Below, one piece after another: positions 1 through 8,118 of a stretch of 64,000 bases of DNA. The notes under the pieces were generated by a model, which did no database searches, was not told the origin of the DNA, and worked only from the letters and a program-made list of their open reading frames with translations. Position numbers and translations under genes: made by a program. The number at the start of each line of letters is the position of its first letter. Position 1 is the stretch's first letter. The stretch is from contig NZ_JACYTQ010000008.1 of the NCBI RefSeq assembly GCF_014841125.1, positions 124,001 through 188,000 on the forward strand, read 5' to 3'. Source of the stretch: Echinicola arenosa (lineage in GTDB: Bacteria > Bacteroidota > Bacteroidia > Cytophagales > Cyclobacteriaceae).

Positions 1-1
1 T

Positions 2-205
2 GACACCAATGGGCAATACTTTGAGATCAGTGATGAGGTTCAGGAAATACCACAACTGATTACAGTAATCGAAAAAATGGAAGGTACTGTCACTGGTTCC
101 AGAACAGTTGAAGCTTCTGCCAACAAATATTTCTTCTTTTTGTTGACCGCCCTGGGGCTGGCCATATTTGACATGATCCTGCCTTTAAGAACCATAAGTA
201 TGTAA
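2..205 (+). CDS. C-terminal end of a BatB-like von Willebrand factor A membrane protein (5' partial)
   Basis: Only the last 67 codons are inside the window; the gene starts upstream. The fragment reads DTNGQYFEISDEVQEIPQL at its start and ends in one hydrophobic helix (about residues 44-60 of the fragment) followed by a short tail. BatA/BatB proteins carry a periplasmic vWA domain closed by a C-terminal membrane helix, and they lie directly upstream of TPR proteins in Bat operons of Bacteroidota, as here. The next gene starts 24 bases downstream, which fits one transcript. The vWA domain itself cannot be seen, so the assignment rests on the tail and on context. Confidence 0.6.
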   Translation, partial: DTNGQYFEISDEVQEIPQLITVIEKMEGTVTGSRTVEASANKYFFFLLTALGLAIFDMILPLRTISM

Positions 206-229
206 TCCTTATCCATTCATTAAATTCTT

Positions 230-883
230 ATGAATAAAATATTATTGGCTACATTACTTCTAATCCCCTCTTCCTGGACGCAAATCTCGGAAAAGAACAA
301 AGCCATTGATTCGGCAGAAGAAAGGTATGTCAAAGCCGACTATGAGGAATCTGTGAGGGAGCATCTGGCCTTGCTCAATGAATATGGGATCAACTCAGAA
401 GAGGCCAACTTTGACCTTGCGCTCAGCTATCAATTCAATGAGCAGGAAGAAGACGCGCAGCAAAAATATGTAGAGTTGGTTGGTGCAATTAAAAGCAACA
501 TTGCATCATCCGCCTCCAACCAAAATGGGGTGATTTTAGGTCGAGGTGAAAAATACAAAGAAGCTTTAGAGGCATTTAAAACAGCTTTGATCAAGGATCC
601 TACCAATGATATAGCTCGATATAATTATGAGTTGTTGGCCAGGTGGTTGGAGCAAAATGAAGACCAGCAGCAGGATCAAAAGGATAACCAAGATCAAGAC
701 AAACAGGAACCCTCGAACTACGCCAAGCGTATGAAAGCGGAAGCTGATAAGCTGGTAGAACAGTTCAAATTCAAAGAAGCACTGGATGTGATGAACAAAG
801 CTTTGGAGATCGATGAAACTGTTTCTCATTATCAGGAGTTTATAAAGAACCTAGGAGATGTCAATGAGATCAATGAAAACTAA
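230..883 (+). CDS. Exported TPR protein, BatC-like
   Basis: A 217-residue protein with a signal peptide (MNKILLATLLLIPSSWTQ) and TPR-like helices at about residues 30-60, 65-85, 100-130 and 170-200. An Asp/Gln-rich linker lies around residues 140-160 (QQQDQKDNQDQDKQE). TPR plus a Q/D-rich linker is the usual make-up of BatC, a periplasmic scaffold of the Bat system in Bacteroidota. It follows the vWA gene and overlaps the next gene by 26 bases, indicating translational coupling. No enzymatic motif is present. The role (envelope stress or aerotolerance scaffold) is inferred from the family. Confidence 0.65.
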   Translation: MNKILLATLLLIPSSWTQISEKNKAIDSAEERYVKADYEESVREHLALLNEYGINSEEANFDLALSYQFNEQEEDAQQKYVELVGAIKSNIASSASNQNGVILGRGEKYKEALEAFKTALIKDPTNDIARYNYELLARWLEQNEDQQQDQKDNQDQDKQEPSNYAKRMKAEADKLVEQFKFKEALDVMNKALEIDETVSHYQEFIKNLGDVNEINEN

Positions 884-1520
884 AATATGTTTGTTTTTTG
901 CTGGATGTCTGGCAAGTATCATTCTAAGCAGTGATCCTGCTTATGCCCAGTCAGCTGCCACCTATTTCAATGAAGCAGCCAAACAATATGTCAACAGTGA
1001 CTACAGTAAATTGGGACAAGTCCTTCAGGAAGGGTTGCAGAAATACCCTAACGATCCAAAGCTTAATGCACTTAAAGAAAAGTTGAAGGACGATAAGGAA
1101 AAGCAAAACCAACAAGATCAGCAGCAACAGGATCAGAACAAAGATCAGGATCAACAACAACAAGGAGACCAGAATCAGCAGCAGGAAGATCAATCGCAAC
1201 AAGAGAAAGAATCCAAAGATGGTGAGGGTGAAGAGCAAACCCAAGAGGATGGTGCTGAAGAATCCGATAAAATGGATGAAAAAAGAGGGGAAAAATCTGA
1301 ACGGGAAGAACCTATGGATGAAAAGTCCACACAGAAAAGTGATTTGACCGAAAGGGAAAAAGCCATGGAAGAGTTGCGTCAAAAACTGCAACAAATGAAT
1401 ATCTCACCCGAGCAGGCCGAGCAAATCTTGGATGCCATGAACAACGCTGAGTTGCAGTACATCCAGCAAACCAGAAAAAAACCTACCAAGCGTCCTGATA
1501 AAAGTCTGCCGGATTGGTAA
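858..1520 (+). CDS. Second exported Gln/Asp-rich TPR protein of the Bat operon
   Basis: A 220-residue protein overlapping the previous gene. Methionines at 858, 864 and 873 are all possible starts; the last gives the cleanest signal peptide (MKTKICLFFAGCLASIILSS, then DPAYAQ). One TPR-like unit follows (about residues 35-75), then a long low-complexity stretch of Gln, Asp, Glu and Lys (about 80-165), and a conserved-looking C-terminal helix (ISPEQAEQILDAMNNAELQ). BatC proteins end with a similar LDAM-type helix after a Q-rich linker, so this and its neighbour look like a duplicated or split BatC. No batD or batE follows; the next gene is an unrelated thiolase. Confidence 0.6.
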   Translation: MSMRSMKTKICLFFAGCLASIILSSDPAYAQSAATYFNEAAKQYVNSDYSKLGQVLQEGLQKYPNDPKLNALKEKLKDDKEKQNQQDQQQQDQNKDQDQQQQGDQNQQQEDQSQQEKESKDGEGEEQTQEDGAEESDKMDEKRGEKSEREEPMDEKSTQKSDLTEREKAMEELRQKLQQMNISPEQAEQILDAMNNAELQYIQQTRKKPTKRPDKSLPDW

Positions 1521-1554
1521 GACCACTTTTTACAACCTTAACTCATAAACCCAA

Positions 1555-2736
1555 ATGAAAGAAGTCTATATCATCTCCGCCGTAAGGACTCCATTAGGAA
1601 GTTTTGGAGGAAAATTATCCAGCCTAACCGCTGTAGAACTGGGCTCCCATGCTATCAAGGGTGCCATGAAGAAAGCCCAACTATCACCTGAATCTGTTGA
1701 AGAGGTCATCATGGGAAATGTCCTTTCTGCCAATTTAGGGCAAGCTCCCGCTCGACAGGCCTCATTGGGAGCAGGTATCAATTATAACGTTCCCTGTACT
1801 ACCGTAAATAAGGTCTGTGCCTCAGGCATGAAAGCTGTGATGTTTGCCGCCCAATCTATCATGACTGGGCAAAACGATGTTGTTGTCGCTGGGGGAATGG
1901 AAAGTATGTCCAATGTACCCTACTACATTCCCAAGGCAAGGTTTGGATATAAATTCGGAAATGGAGAATTCATCGATGGACTGGCCAAGGATGGCCTTCA
2001 TGAGGTGTATTATAATTTCCCCATGGGCAACTGTGCTGACAATACCGCCAAACAAATGAAAATCAGCCGGGAAGCCCAAGACCAATATGCCATCCAATCT
2101 TACCAAAGGGCTGCTGAAGCATGGAAAAATGGTTATTTTAAAGAAGAAGTCATCCCTGTTGAACTAAAGGGCAGAAAAGGTGAAAGTATCCTGATCAATG
2201 AGGATGAAGAATATAAAAATGTAATTTTTGAAAAGATCCCTAGCCTTCGCCCTGTTTTCGATAAAGAAGGAACAGTGACTGCCGCCAACGCATCTACCAT
2301 GAATGATGGCGCTGCCGCATTGGTGCTGATGAGCAAAGAAAAAGCTGAAGCACTTGGGTTAAAGCCTATTGCCAAAATCTTAGGCTTTGCAGATGCAGCG
2401 AGAGATCCCATTTGGTTTACCACTGCCCCAGCACTGGCCATTCCCAAAGCCATCAAAAATGCCGGACTGAGCAGCAGTGACATTGACTTCTATGAAATCA
2501 ACGAAGCTTTTTCTGCAGTTGCCTTGGCCAATCAAGAACAATTGAACCTGTCAAATGACCAACTCAATGTGTTTGGAGGTGCTGTTTCTTTAGGGCATCC
2601 ACTTGGAGCATCCGGAGCTAGAATTATAGCCACCTTGCATTCCGTTTTGGAGCAAAAGGGAGGCACTATTGGAGTAGCTGGAATCTGCAATGGCGGTGGT
2701 GGCGCGTCCGCCATAGTGATTAAAAAAATGGCTTAA
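1555..2736 (+). CDS. Acetyl-CoA C-acyltransferase (thiolase)
   Basis: A full-length 393-residue type II thiolase. It catalyses reversible Claisen condensation or thiolytic cleavage of (acet)oacetyl-CoA in the cytoplasm, in fatty-acid or ketone metabolism. The nucleophilic cysteine is Cys88 in VNKVCASGMKAV; the NEAFSAVA motif, the GHPLGASGAR motif with the catalytic His, and the C-terminal CNGGGGAS motif with the second Cys are all present. The start MKEVYIISAVRTPLGSFGG matches the family N-terminus. It lies 34 bases after the Bat-type genes with no obvious functional tie. Whether it prefers acetoacetyl-CoA or longer 3-ketoacyl-CoA cannot be decided from sequence. Confidence 0.93.
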   Translation: MKEVYIISAVRTPLGSFGGKLSSLTAVELGSHAIKGAMKKAQLSPESVEEVIMGNVLSANLGQAPARQASLGAGINYNVPCTTVNKVCASGMKAVMFAAQSIMTGQNDVVVAGGMESMSNVPYYIPKARFGYKFGNGEFIDGLAKDGLHEVYYNFPMGNCADNTAKQMKISREAQDQYAIQSYQRAAEAWKNGYFKEEVIPVELKGRKGESILINEDEEYKNVIFEKIPSLRPVFDKEGTVTAANASTMNDGAAALVLMSKEKAEALGLKPIAKILGFADAARDPIWFTTAPALAIPKAIKNAGLSSSDIDFYEINEAFSAVALANQEQLNLSNDQLNVFGGAVSLGHPLGASGARIIATLHSVLEQKGGTIGVAGICNGGGGASAIVIKKMA

Positions 2737-2750
2737 TTATCAGAATATTT

Positions 2751-4055
2751 ATGCACCTCAAGTTTATTTGTGTCCTTCTTTTGACCTTTAACAGTTTCCT
2801 GAGCGCCAAAGGCCAAGAAGAGGTAAAAACCTTTTATGATGAAGAAAACACACAAATAAAAGAAGAGTACCAAATGGTAAATGGTCTCATTGAAGGATCT
2901 TACCGTTTTTTTTATGAAGATGGTTCTCTACAACTTTTGGGACAGTTAAGCCAAGGAAAGAAAGAAGGCCTCTTTGTGAGTTTTTACCCTAATTCCAAAG
3001 ACACCCTCAAAATCATCCCGTACAAAAATGACCAAAGGAATGGCATGGTCAAGTCTTTCGACCAAGAAGGAAAACTCATACAAAAAGCGCATTTTTCTGA
3101 AGACCTGATGCAGGGTGAGCTGATCACATTTCACCCGAATGGCAATCCAAAAATCAAAGCCCATTTTCAGGACAATAAGCCTCACGGAGAAAACATCCAA
3201 TATTACGAAAGTGGTCAAATCATGACCGTTTCCCACTATGATCATGGTGTCATGGATGGAGAACTAAAATCCTTTTATGAAGACGGTTCGGTCAAGACCC
3301 TTGAAAATTATGACCAAGGAGAATTGGATGGAACTGTAATTTCCTATTTCCCTAATGGACAGATAGAAGAACAGTCCAACTATAAGGAAGGAATGCAAAA
3401 TGGGTCTTATGAAAGCTATTATGAAGATGGAAAAATCCATCAAAAGGGAGAATTCAAAAAAGGCAAACCAGAAGGCAACTTTAAGTCCTTTTACCCGAAT
3501 GGCACCACCAAAGAAATCGCCTCTTATAAAAAAGGACTCCCAACAGGTAACCAAATTCTATATTATCCGTCTGGAAAGAAATCAGAATTTATCAGTTATG
3601 ATGGTGAAGGCCAAAAAGCCAGTCACGTATTTTATCATGAAAACGATCAAATCCTGAAAAAAATCTATTTTAGAAATGGCCTACCCAATGGAATGGTCAC
3701 AGTTTATGATGAGGCTGGTCACAAACAAGAAACCATTCCCTATAAGCAGGGAAAGTGGGATGGAGTCTATCAGAGGTATCAGAGAGGAAGGTTAATTTTA
3801 GAGCGGTCTTTTAGGGCAGGGAAACAACATGGTGAAGAGAAAAGCTACTTTGACAATGGCCAACTAAAGGAACTAACTAGCTTTGAGCTTGACTGGAAAA
3901 GCGGCCCTTATCAACAATACGACGAGCAGGGTCATTTATTGGTAACTGGAAACTTTTGGTACAACAAAAAATATAAGGAATGGAATTATTATGATGAGAA
4001 TGGAACGTTGATCAAAACAGAAAACTTTAACAAAGAAGGCAAAATAATCAAATAA
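2751..4055 (+). CDS. Exported MORN-repeat protein, YwqK-antitoxin-like
   Basis: A 434-residue protein with a signal peptide (MHLKFICVLLLTFNSFLSAKGQ), built almost wholly from about 16 units of roughly 23 residues with the pattern G-x-x-x-G-x-x-x-x-(F/Y)-(Y/F)-x-x-(D/N)-G. Such MORN-variant repeats define the family annotated as YwqK-type antitoxins, but in Bacteroidota most members are secreted repeat proteins of unknown role. No toxin gene is adjacent: thiolase lies 14 bases upstream and purC downstream. I would not assign antitoxin function here; a periplasmic or surface binding role is as likely. Confidence 0.75.
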   Translation: MHLKFICVLLLTFNSFLSAKGQEEVKTFYDEENTQIKEEYQMVNGLIEGSYRFFYEDGSLQLLGQLSQGKKEGLFVSFYPNSKDTLKIIPYKNDQRNGMVKSFDQEGKLIQKAHFSEDLMQGELITFHPNGNPKIKAHFQDNKPHGENIQYYESGQIMTVSHYDHGVMDGELKSFYEDGSVKTLENYDQGELDGTVISYFPNGQIEEQSNYKEGMQNGSYESYYEDGKIHQKGEFKKGKPEGNFKSFYPNGTTKEIASYKKGLPTGNQILYYPSGKKSEFISYDGEGQKASHVFYHENDQILKKIYFRNGLPNGMVTVYDEAGHKQETIPYKQGKWDGVYQRYQRGRLILERSFRAGKQHGEEKSYFDNGQLKELTSFELDWKSGPYQQYDEQGHLLVTGNFWYNKKYKEWNYYDENGTLIKTENFNKEGKIIK

Positions 4056-4092
4056 TTTTACCCAATTAAAAGGTTAAAATCAGCCTAAACCC

Positions 4093-4100
4093 TATTTTTG
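4093..4100 (+). promoter_or_regulatory. Candidate -7 promoter element for purC
   Basis: TATTTTTG fits the Bacteroidota -7 consensus TAnnTTTG exactly and lies 80 bases before the purC start. No good -33 TTTG is visible about 20 bases upstream, so this is a weak call. Confidence 0.3.
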
Positions 4101-4180
4101 TTATTTAAAATTCAATCATCAAAAAAATCGGACAGTGAAGCAAACAGGCTTACTGCTAACCTTGATTTAAAAGCATCATC

Positions 4181-5116
4181 ATGAATACAGCTATAAAAGA
4201 GACCAATTTTGAATTCACCAACCAAACAGGCTTTTACAAAGGAAAAGTAAGGGATGTTTATATGTTTGAGGATAAAATTGCTGTTGTTGCCTCAGATAGG
4301 ATTTCTGCTTTTGATGTGGTTTTACCGCTTCCCATTCCTTTCAAAGGCCAGGTTTTGAACCAAATTGCAGCCAAGTTCCTAAAGGCCACTGCCGATATTG
4401 TTCCTAATTGGGTGACATCTACACCTGACCCCAATGTGACTATCGGTAAAAAGTGCGAACCTTTTAAAGTGGAAATGGTTATCAGAGGGTACTTGGCCGG
4501 GCATGCTTGGAGAGAATACAGGGATGGAAAGAGAAGTATCTGTGGGGTAAGCCTTCCAGAAGGACTCAAGGAAAATGACAAGCTGCCAGTTCCTATCATC
4601 ACTCCTACTACCAAAGCAGATGAAGGACATGATGAAGATATCAGCCGTGAGGATATCCTAGCGAAGGGAATTGTCAGTGCTGAAGATTATGCAGTGCTGG
4701 AAAAATATACCCGGGCTTTGTTTCAAAGAGGTACCGAAATCGCTGCTGAAATGGGACTGATCTTGGTAGACACCAAATACGAATTTGGGAAATACCAGGG
4801 TGAAATCTACCTTATCGATGAAGTGCACACACCTGATTCTTCAAGGTACTTCTATGCGGACGGATACGAAGCCAACCAAGAAGCCAATCAAGCACAAAAA
4901 CAACTCTCCAAAGAATTTGTAAGACAATGGTTGATTGCCAATAACTTCCAAGGAAAGGAAGGGCAGTCAGTACCCAATATGCCTAATAAAATTGTAAATG
5001 ATATTTCGGAACGTTATATTGAGTTGTACGAAAAAATTACTGGTGAAGCATTCATCAAAGCGGACAATACCAATATGATGGACAGAATCAAGAAATCCAT
5101 TGAAGAAAACATTTAG
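4181..5116 (+). CDS. purC: Phosphoribosylaminoimidazole-succinocarboxamide synthase
   Basis: A 311-residue SAICAR synthetase. It joins aspartate to CAIR using ATP in step 8 of purine synthesis. The family signatures are easy to see: YKGKVRDVY near the N-terminus (ATP-binding loop), [15 protein letters not shown], the [14 protein letters not shown] segment, [16 protein letters not shown], and [29 protein letters not shown]. The length suits the longer type of PurC found in yeast and many Bacteroidota rather than the roughly 240-residue E. coli form. It stands alone from other pur genes; the STAS gene begins 57 bases downstream. Confidence 0.96.
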   Translation: MNTAIKETNFEFTNQTGFYKGKVRDVYMFEDKIAVVASDRISAFDVVLPLPIPFKGQVLNQIAAKFLKATADIVPNWVTSTPDPNVTIGKKCEPFKVEMVIRGYLAGHAWREYRDGKRSICGVSLPEGLKENDKLPVPIITPTTKADEGHDEDISREDILAKGIVSAEDYAVLEKYTRALFQRGTEIAAEMGLILVDTKYEFGKYQGEIYLIDEVHTPDSSRYFYADGYEANQEANQAQKQLSKEFVRQWLIANNFQGKEGQSVPNMPNKIVNDISERYIELYEKITGEAFIKADNTNMMDRIKKSIEENI

Positions 5117-5173
5117 TCCTTCACTATTAAATAAAAGCAGGTCTATAAAAGGACCAAAATCAAACCCTAAATC

Positions 5174-5551
5174 ATGAAGTACGCAGTAGATAAGAAAGAG
5201 CAATACGTCATCTTTACCCTTCAGGAAGAAAAGTTGGATTCCCCACTTTCTCCTGTGTTGAAATCAGAACTTCTCACTGTCCATGCAGAAGGTTATCGCA
5301 ACCTTGTCCTGGATATGAGCCAAGTAAAATATGCTGACTCCAGTGGCTTAAGTGCTTTGCTGGTTGGTCACAGGGCATTTAGTGAAGATGGAGGTATTTT
5401 CATCATTTCATCTCCTCAAGAGCATGTGACCAAGCTGATCAAAATTTCTATGTTGGACAAAGTATTGAATATAGCTGAGTCACAGGAAGAAGCTGCCGAT
5501 GCGATATTTATCCACGAAATTGACGGAAGCAAGGAGGAGGAAGAGAACTAA
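5174..5551 (+). CDS. STAS-domain anti-sigma-factor-antagonist-like protein
   Basis: A 125-residue single STAS domain. The core motif LDMSQVKYADSSGLSALL (about residues 46-63) holds the DSSG loop; the serine phosphorylated in SpoIIAA/RsbV proteins corresponds to Ser56 or Ser57. A short acidic tail (GSKEEEEN) follows the domain. In Firmicutes such proteins regulate sigma factors by partner switching, but no anti-sigma kinase or sigma factor gene is nearby, so the partner is unknown. Its stop is only two bases before the RNase Z start, and its 3' end supplies the ribosome binding site of that gene, so the two are probably translated from one message. Confidence 0.8.
   Translation: MKYAVDKKEQYVIFTLQEEKLDSPLSPVLKSELLTVHAEGYRNLVLDMSQVKYADSSGLSALLVGHRAFSEDGGIFIISSPQEHVTKLIKISMLDKVLNIAESQEEAADAIFIHEIDGSKEEEEN
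5531..5540 (+). promoter_or_regulatory. Strong Shine-Dalgarno sequence fixing the TTG start of rnz
   Basis: AAGGAGGAGG inside the end of the STAS gene lies 13 bases before a TTG codon at 5554. Clear Shine-Dalgarno sites are uncommon in Bacteroidota. It supports the TTG start, from which the family's N-terminal motif begins at once. Confidence 0.45.
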
Positions 5552-5553
5552 AT

Positions 5554-6468
5554 TTGGAATTTACAGTAACCATTTTAGGCTCCAATTCTGCCGTTCCTGC
5601 ACATGAAAGGAACCAGACTTCCCAGATCATCACCATGGGCAATGAGCTAATGATGGTGGACTGCGGAGAGGCAACACAAATTCAGTTACAGAGATATAAA
5701 GTAAGGTCTTCTAAGATCAAATACATCTTTATATCACATTTACATGGAGATCATTACCTTGGACTGATGGGAGTGATCTCCACTTTTCATTTAAACAAAA
5801 GGAAAGAGTCATTGACAATTTTTGGTCCTAGAGGATTAGATGAAATTATTACTACTCAGCTGAAATATGGTAATACCAAGCTGAATTATACCTTAAAATT
5901 TATCCCAACTGACTCCGATCAACAGCAACAGCTTGTTGATGCGAAAAGATTTAAGGTTTTTAGCTTTCCTTTAAAACACCGTCTGCCCTGTACCGGCTTT
6001 CTTTTTGTGGAAAAACCAGGTCAAAAGAACTTGGTCAAGGAAAAACTCTTAGAAAACAAACTTAGTATCCAGGCTATCAATACCCTGAAAAATGGCAAAG
6101 ATTTCTTGGACGAAGAGGGGAATGTAAAATATGCTGTAAGTGAATTTACCCACCCCAGTCCTCCTCCAAGAAAATATGCCTTTTGTTCTGACACCAAATA
6201 TGATCAGGAATTGATTCCCTATATTCAGGGAGTGGATTTGCTATATCATGAATCCACTTTTATGGAAAGTGAACATGAACGCGCAGCTGACACCTATCAT
6301 TGTACCGCCAAGCAGGCTGCAAGTATTGCCTTGGAAGCAGAAGTAAAAAAGCTGCTCCTAGGCCACTACTCAACACGCTATATCGAATTGGAGCCCTTAT
6401 TGATGGAGGCTGAGTCGGTGTTCACCAACAGTCATTTAAGTATTGAAGGTCTGACTTATACCGTTTAG
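5554..6468 (+). CDS. rnz: Ribonuclease Z
   Basis: A 304-residue zinc metallo-beta-lactamase-fold endonuclease that cuts tRNA precursors after the discriminator base to form the mature 3' end. The motif HLHGDHYLGLMG (about residues 61-72) carries the metal ligands; further ligand regions are YAFCSDTKYD (Asp), LYHESTFM and LLGHYSTRY. The start is a TTG codon: the protein then begins MEFTVTILGSNSAVP, which matches the usual RNase Z N-terminus, and no ATG fits as well. The gene is two bases downstream of the STAS gene and three bases upstream of the queuosine-precursor transporter gene, an operon linking tRNA processing and tRNA modification supply. Confidence 0.93.
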   Translation: MEFTVTILGSNSAVPAHERNQTSQIITMGNELMMVDCGEATQIQLQRYKVRSSKIKYIFISHLHGDHYLGLMGVISTFHLNKRKESLTIFGPRGLDEIITTQLKYGNTKLNYTLKFIPTDSDQQQQLVDAKRFKVFSFPLKHRLPCTGFLFVEKPGQKNLVKEKLLENKLSIQAINTLKNGKDFLDEEGNVKYAVSEFTHPSPPPRKYAFCSDTKYDQELIPYIQGVDLLYHESTFMESEHERAADTYHCTAKQAASIALEAEVKKLLLGHYSTRYIELEPLLMEAESVFTNSHLSIEGLTYTV

Positions 6469-6471
6469 CCT

Positions 6472-7275
6472 ATGGAAACCACTGCAGAAAAGTCGTTCCA
6501 CAATAAGAAAACCACCCTATTTATTGTTTTGAGTGGGATTTTTCTGACCAATGCCATTTTAGCTGAAATCATTGGTGTCAAGATTTTCTCCGGAGAAGCT
6601 ACCTTGGGGCTTGAACCTGCTGGATGGACATTTTTTGGGAAGTATGTTTTGGATTTCAATCTTACAGCCGGAGCAGTCATCTGGCCTGTTGTCTTTATCA
6701 CAACTGATATTATCAATGAGTATTTTGGGAAAAAAGGGGTAAGAAAAATAAGCTTCTTGACCGCTGGATTCATTGCCTATGGCTTTGTCTTTATCGCCAT
6801 TGCCACCTCTCTTCCTCCAGCGCCATTCTGGTTGGATGTAAACAGCACTGATCCCGCAGGGCAGCCTTTTAATATAGAATATGCCTTTGATACCATTTTC
6901 AGACAAGGGCTGGGAATTATCATTGGTTCATTGACGGCTTTCTTACTGGGACAGTTGATTGATGTTTATGTGTTCCAAAAACTCAGAAAAATCACAGGAC
7001 CCAAAATGATCTGGTTGAGGGCTACTGGCTCCACGCTGGTATCCCAACTGATTGACTCCTTTGTGGTATTGGGCATTGCTTTTTATGTTTTTGGCAACTG
7101 GTCCATAGACCAACTGATTGCCGTGGGTATTATCAACTACATCTACAAGTTTACCGTAGCCATTGTCCTGACTCCCCTACTCTATTTGGGGCACGACATC
7201 ATCGACAAATACCTTGGAAAAGAAGACGCGGAAAGAATGGCCGAAGAGGCCGCTTCAGACACTTCTTTTATGTGA
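6472..7275 (+). CDS. Queuosine precursor transporter (YhhQ/VUT family)
   Basis: A 267-residue inner-membrane protein with about six hydrophobic helices. The segments VFITTDIINEYFGKKGVRK, IGSLTAFLLGQLIDVYVF and RATGSTLVSQLIDSFVVLG are hallmarks of the VUT/YhhQ family, which imports preQ0 or preQ1 for queuosine tRNA modification. The loop between helices (about residues 110-130) is longer than in E. coli YhhQ, as is usual in Bacteroidota. It starts three bases after rnz. queA, which acts late in queuosine synthesis, is also in this window at 31.1 kb. Confidence 0.9.
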   Translation: METTAEKSFHNKKTTLFIVLSGIFLTNAILAEIIGVKIFSGEATLGLEPAGWTFFGKYVLDFNLTAGAVIWPVVFITTDIINEYFGKKGVRKISFLTAGFIAYGFVFIAIATSLPPAPFWLDVNSTDPAGQPFNIEYAFDTIFRQGLGIIIGSLTAFLLGQLIDVYVFQKLRKITGPKMIWLRATGSTLVSQLIDSFVVLGIAFYVFGNWSIDQLIAVGIINYIYKFTVAIVLTPLLYLGHDIIDKYLGKEDAERMAEEAASDTSFM

Positions 7276-7368
7276 TTTTACTTCTTGTTTGAGAAAATTC
7301 GGTGAGACTTCCCAATCTCGTTGTAAATCCCAGTAACTATTATCCTAATAAAACATGAGCTACCATTA

Positions 7369-7425
7369 AGTCATTAATAGCAATTAATGACTCCGTGAGA
7401 CATTTTGATCCAAGACATCGTCTTG
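7369..7425. other. Two palindromes upstream of a small lipoprotein gene
   Basis: AGTCATTAAT (7369-7378) and ATTAATGACT (7383-7392) form a perfect 10-bp inverted repeat with a 4-base loop. A second palindrome, CAAGAC-ATC-GTCTTG, lies at 7411-7425, 22 bases before the next gene's ATG. They could be a terminator-like hairpin for the upstream operon and an operator or leader hairpin; no T-run follows the first. Confidence 0.4.
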
Positions 7426-7447
7426 AAATAAGTGAACATTAAAAAAA

Positions 7448-7894
7448 ATGATGATGAGACAGATGGGATATTTATTGATATTTATTTTTCTAACTATAAG
7501 TTGTGACCTAAATAATGATGCCCCTTCATCATGTACGAAAATAGGTGACTGTGATAAATGCATCACTACTGACAGGGACCTTTTCAACCAGACTAATACG
7601 GATAATTATACGATACAGCATGCAGTGATTAACCAAGATTGTTTGGAAATAACATTTTCTTCTTCTGGCTGCAGTGGAAACAGTTGGGAGATCGAATTAA
7701 TCGACCAGGGCTCCATTTCAGAAACTGCAATACTCCAAAGAGACTTAAAACTAAAATTGGAAAGTTTTGAATTATGTAATGCCATCATTACCCGAACTAT
7801 TTCCTTCAATCTTACATCGCTTCAATTAAATTACGAGAACAAAATAAACTTGAAAATTGATGGCTATAATAGTTTAATACGCTATGAATATTGA
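7448..7894 (+). CDS. Small lipoprotein of unknown function
   Basis: A 148-residue protein whose N-terminus MRQMGYLLIFIFLTISC is a lipoprotein signal peptide with lipobox LTISC (Cys at about residue 19 from the first ATG). Methionine codons at 7448, 7451 and 7457 are alternative starts. The mature part holds further cysteines (SSCTKIGDCDKC, NQDCLEITFSSSGCSG, FELCN) and mostly beta-type sequence. I recognise no family. It is probably a periplasmic or outer-membrane-anchored small domain. It stands alone between the queuosine transporter and a doubtful small reading frame. Confidence 0.65.
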   Translation: MMMRQMGYLLIFIFLTISCDLNNDAPSSCTKIGDCDKCITTDRDLFNQTNTDNYTIQHAVINQDCLEITFSSSGCSGNSWEIELIDQGSISETAILQRDLKLKLESFELCNAIITRTISFNLTSLQLNYENKINLKIDGYNSLIRYEY

Positions 7895-7917
7895 ATAAGT
7901 ATTGATATCGGCAATCC

Positions 7918-8118
7918 TTGCGTTACAATAAAATCCGTAGGAATGATCCAAAGCTTGCCACTTTTGGTCAACTAACCTTTAATTTCATTAGAAGGAACTT
8001 ATTCAAACAAACTTTCAGAATCCTTTTGCTCGTAGGACCGGTTGTTTCACTGTTTTACCTGCATTGGGCCATCCTAAATGCATGGATAAAGCCTTTGCCC
8101 AACATGGCTCAAGAGTAA
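7918..8118 (+). CDS. Possible small membrane protein (doubtful)
   Basis: A 66-codon reading frame opened by TTG, with a basic N-terminus (RYNKIRRNDPK) and one hydrophobic helix (FRILLLVGPVVSLFYLHWAIL). The composition looks protein-like rather than random, and the helix with flanking arginines fits a small inner-membrane protein, but there is no ATG start or clear ribosome site and I know no relative. It may also be the remnant of a longer gene. Confidence 0.3.
   Translation: MRYNKIRRNDPKLATFGQLTFNFIRRNLFKQTFRILLLVGPVVSLFYLHWAILNAWIKPLPNMAQE

Noticed and set aside
951-1394. Long minus-strand reading frame, Leu/Ile/Phe-rich
   Set aside because: It is the antisense of the Gln/Asp/Lys-rich segment of the BatC-like gene; CAG, GAT and AAG codons read backwards give Leu, Ile and Leu/Phe. 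No start context or family.
2751-4055. Toxin-antitoxin system
   Set aside because: The YwqK-like protein is exported and has no toxin neighbour, so I do not call a toxin-antitoxin pair.
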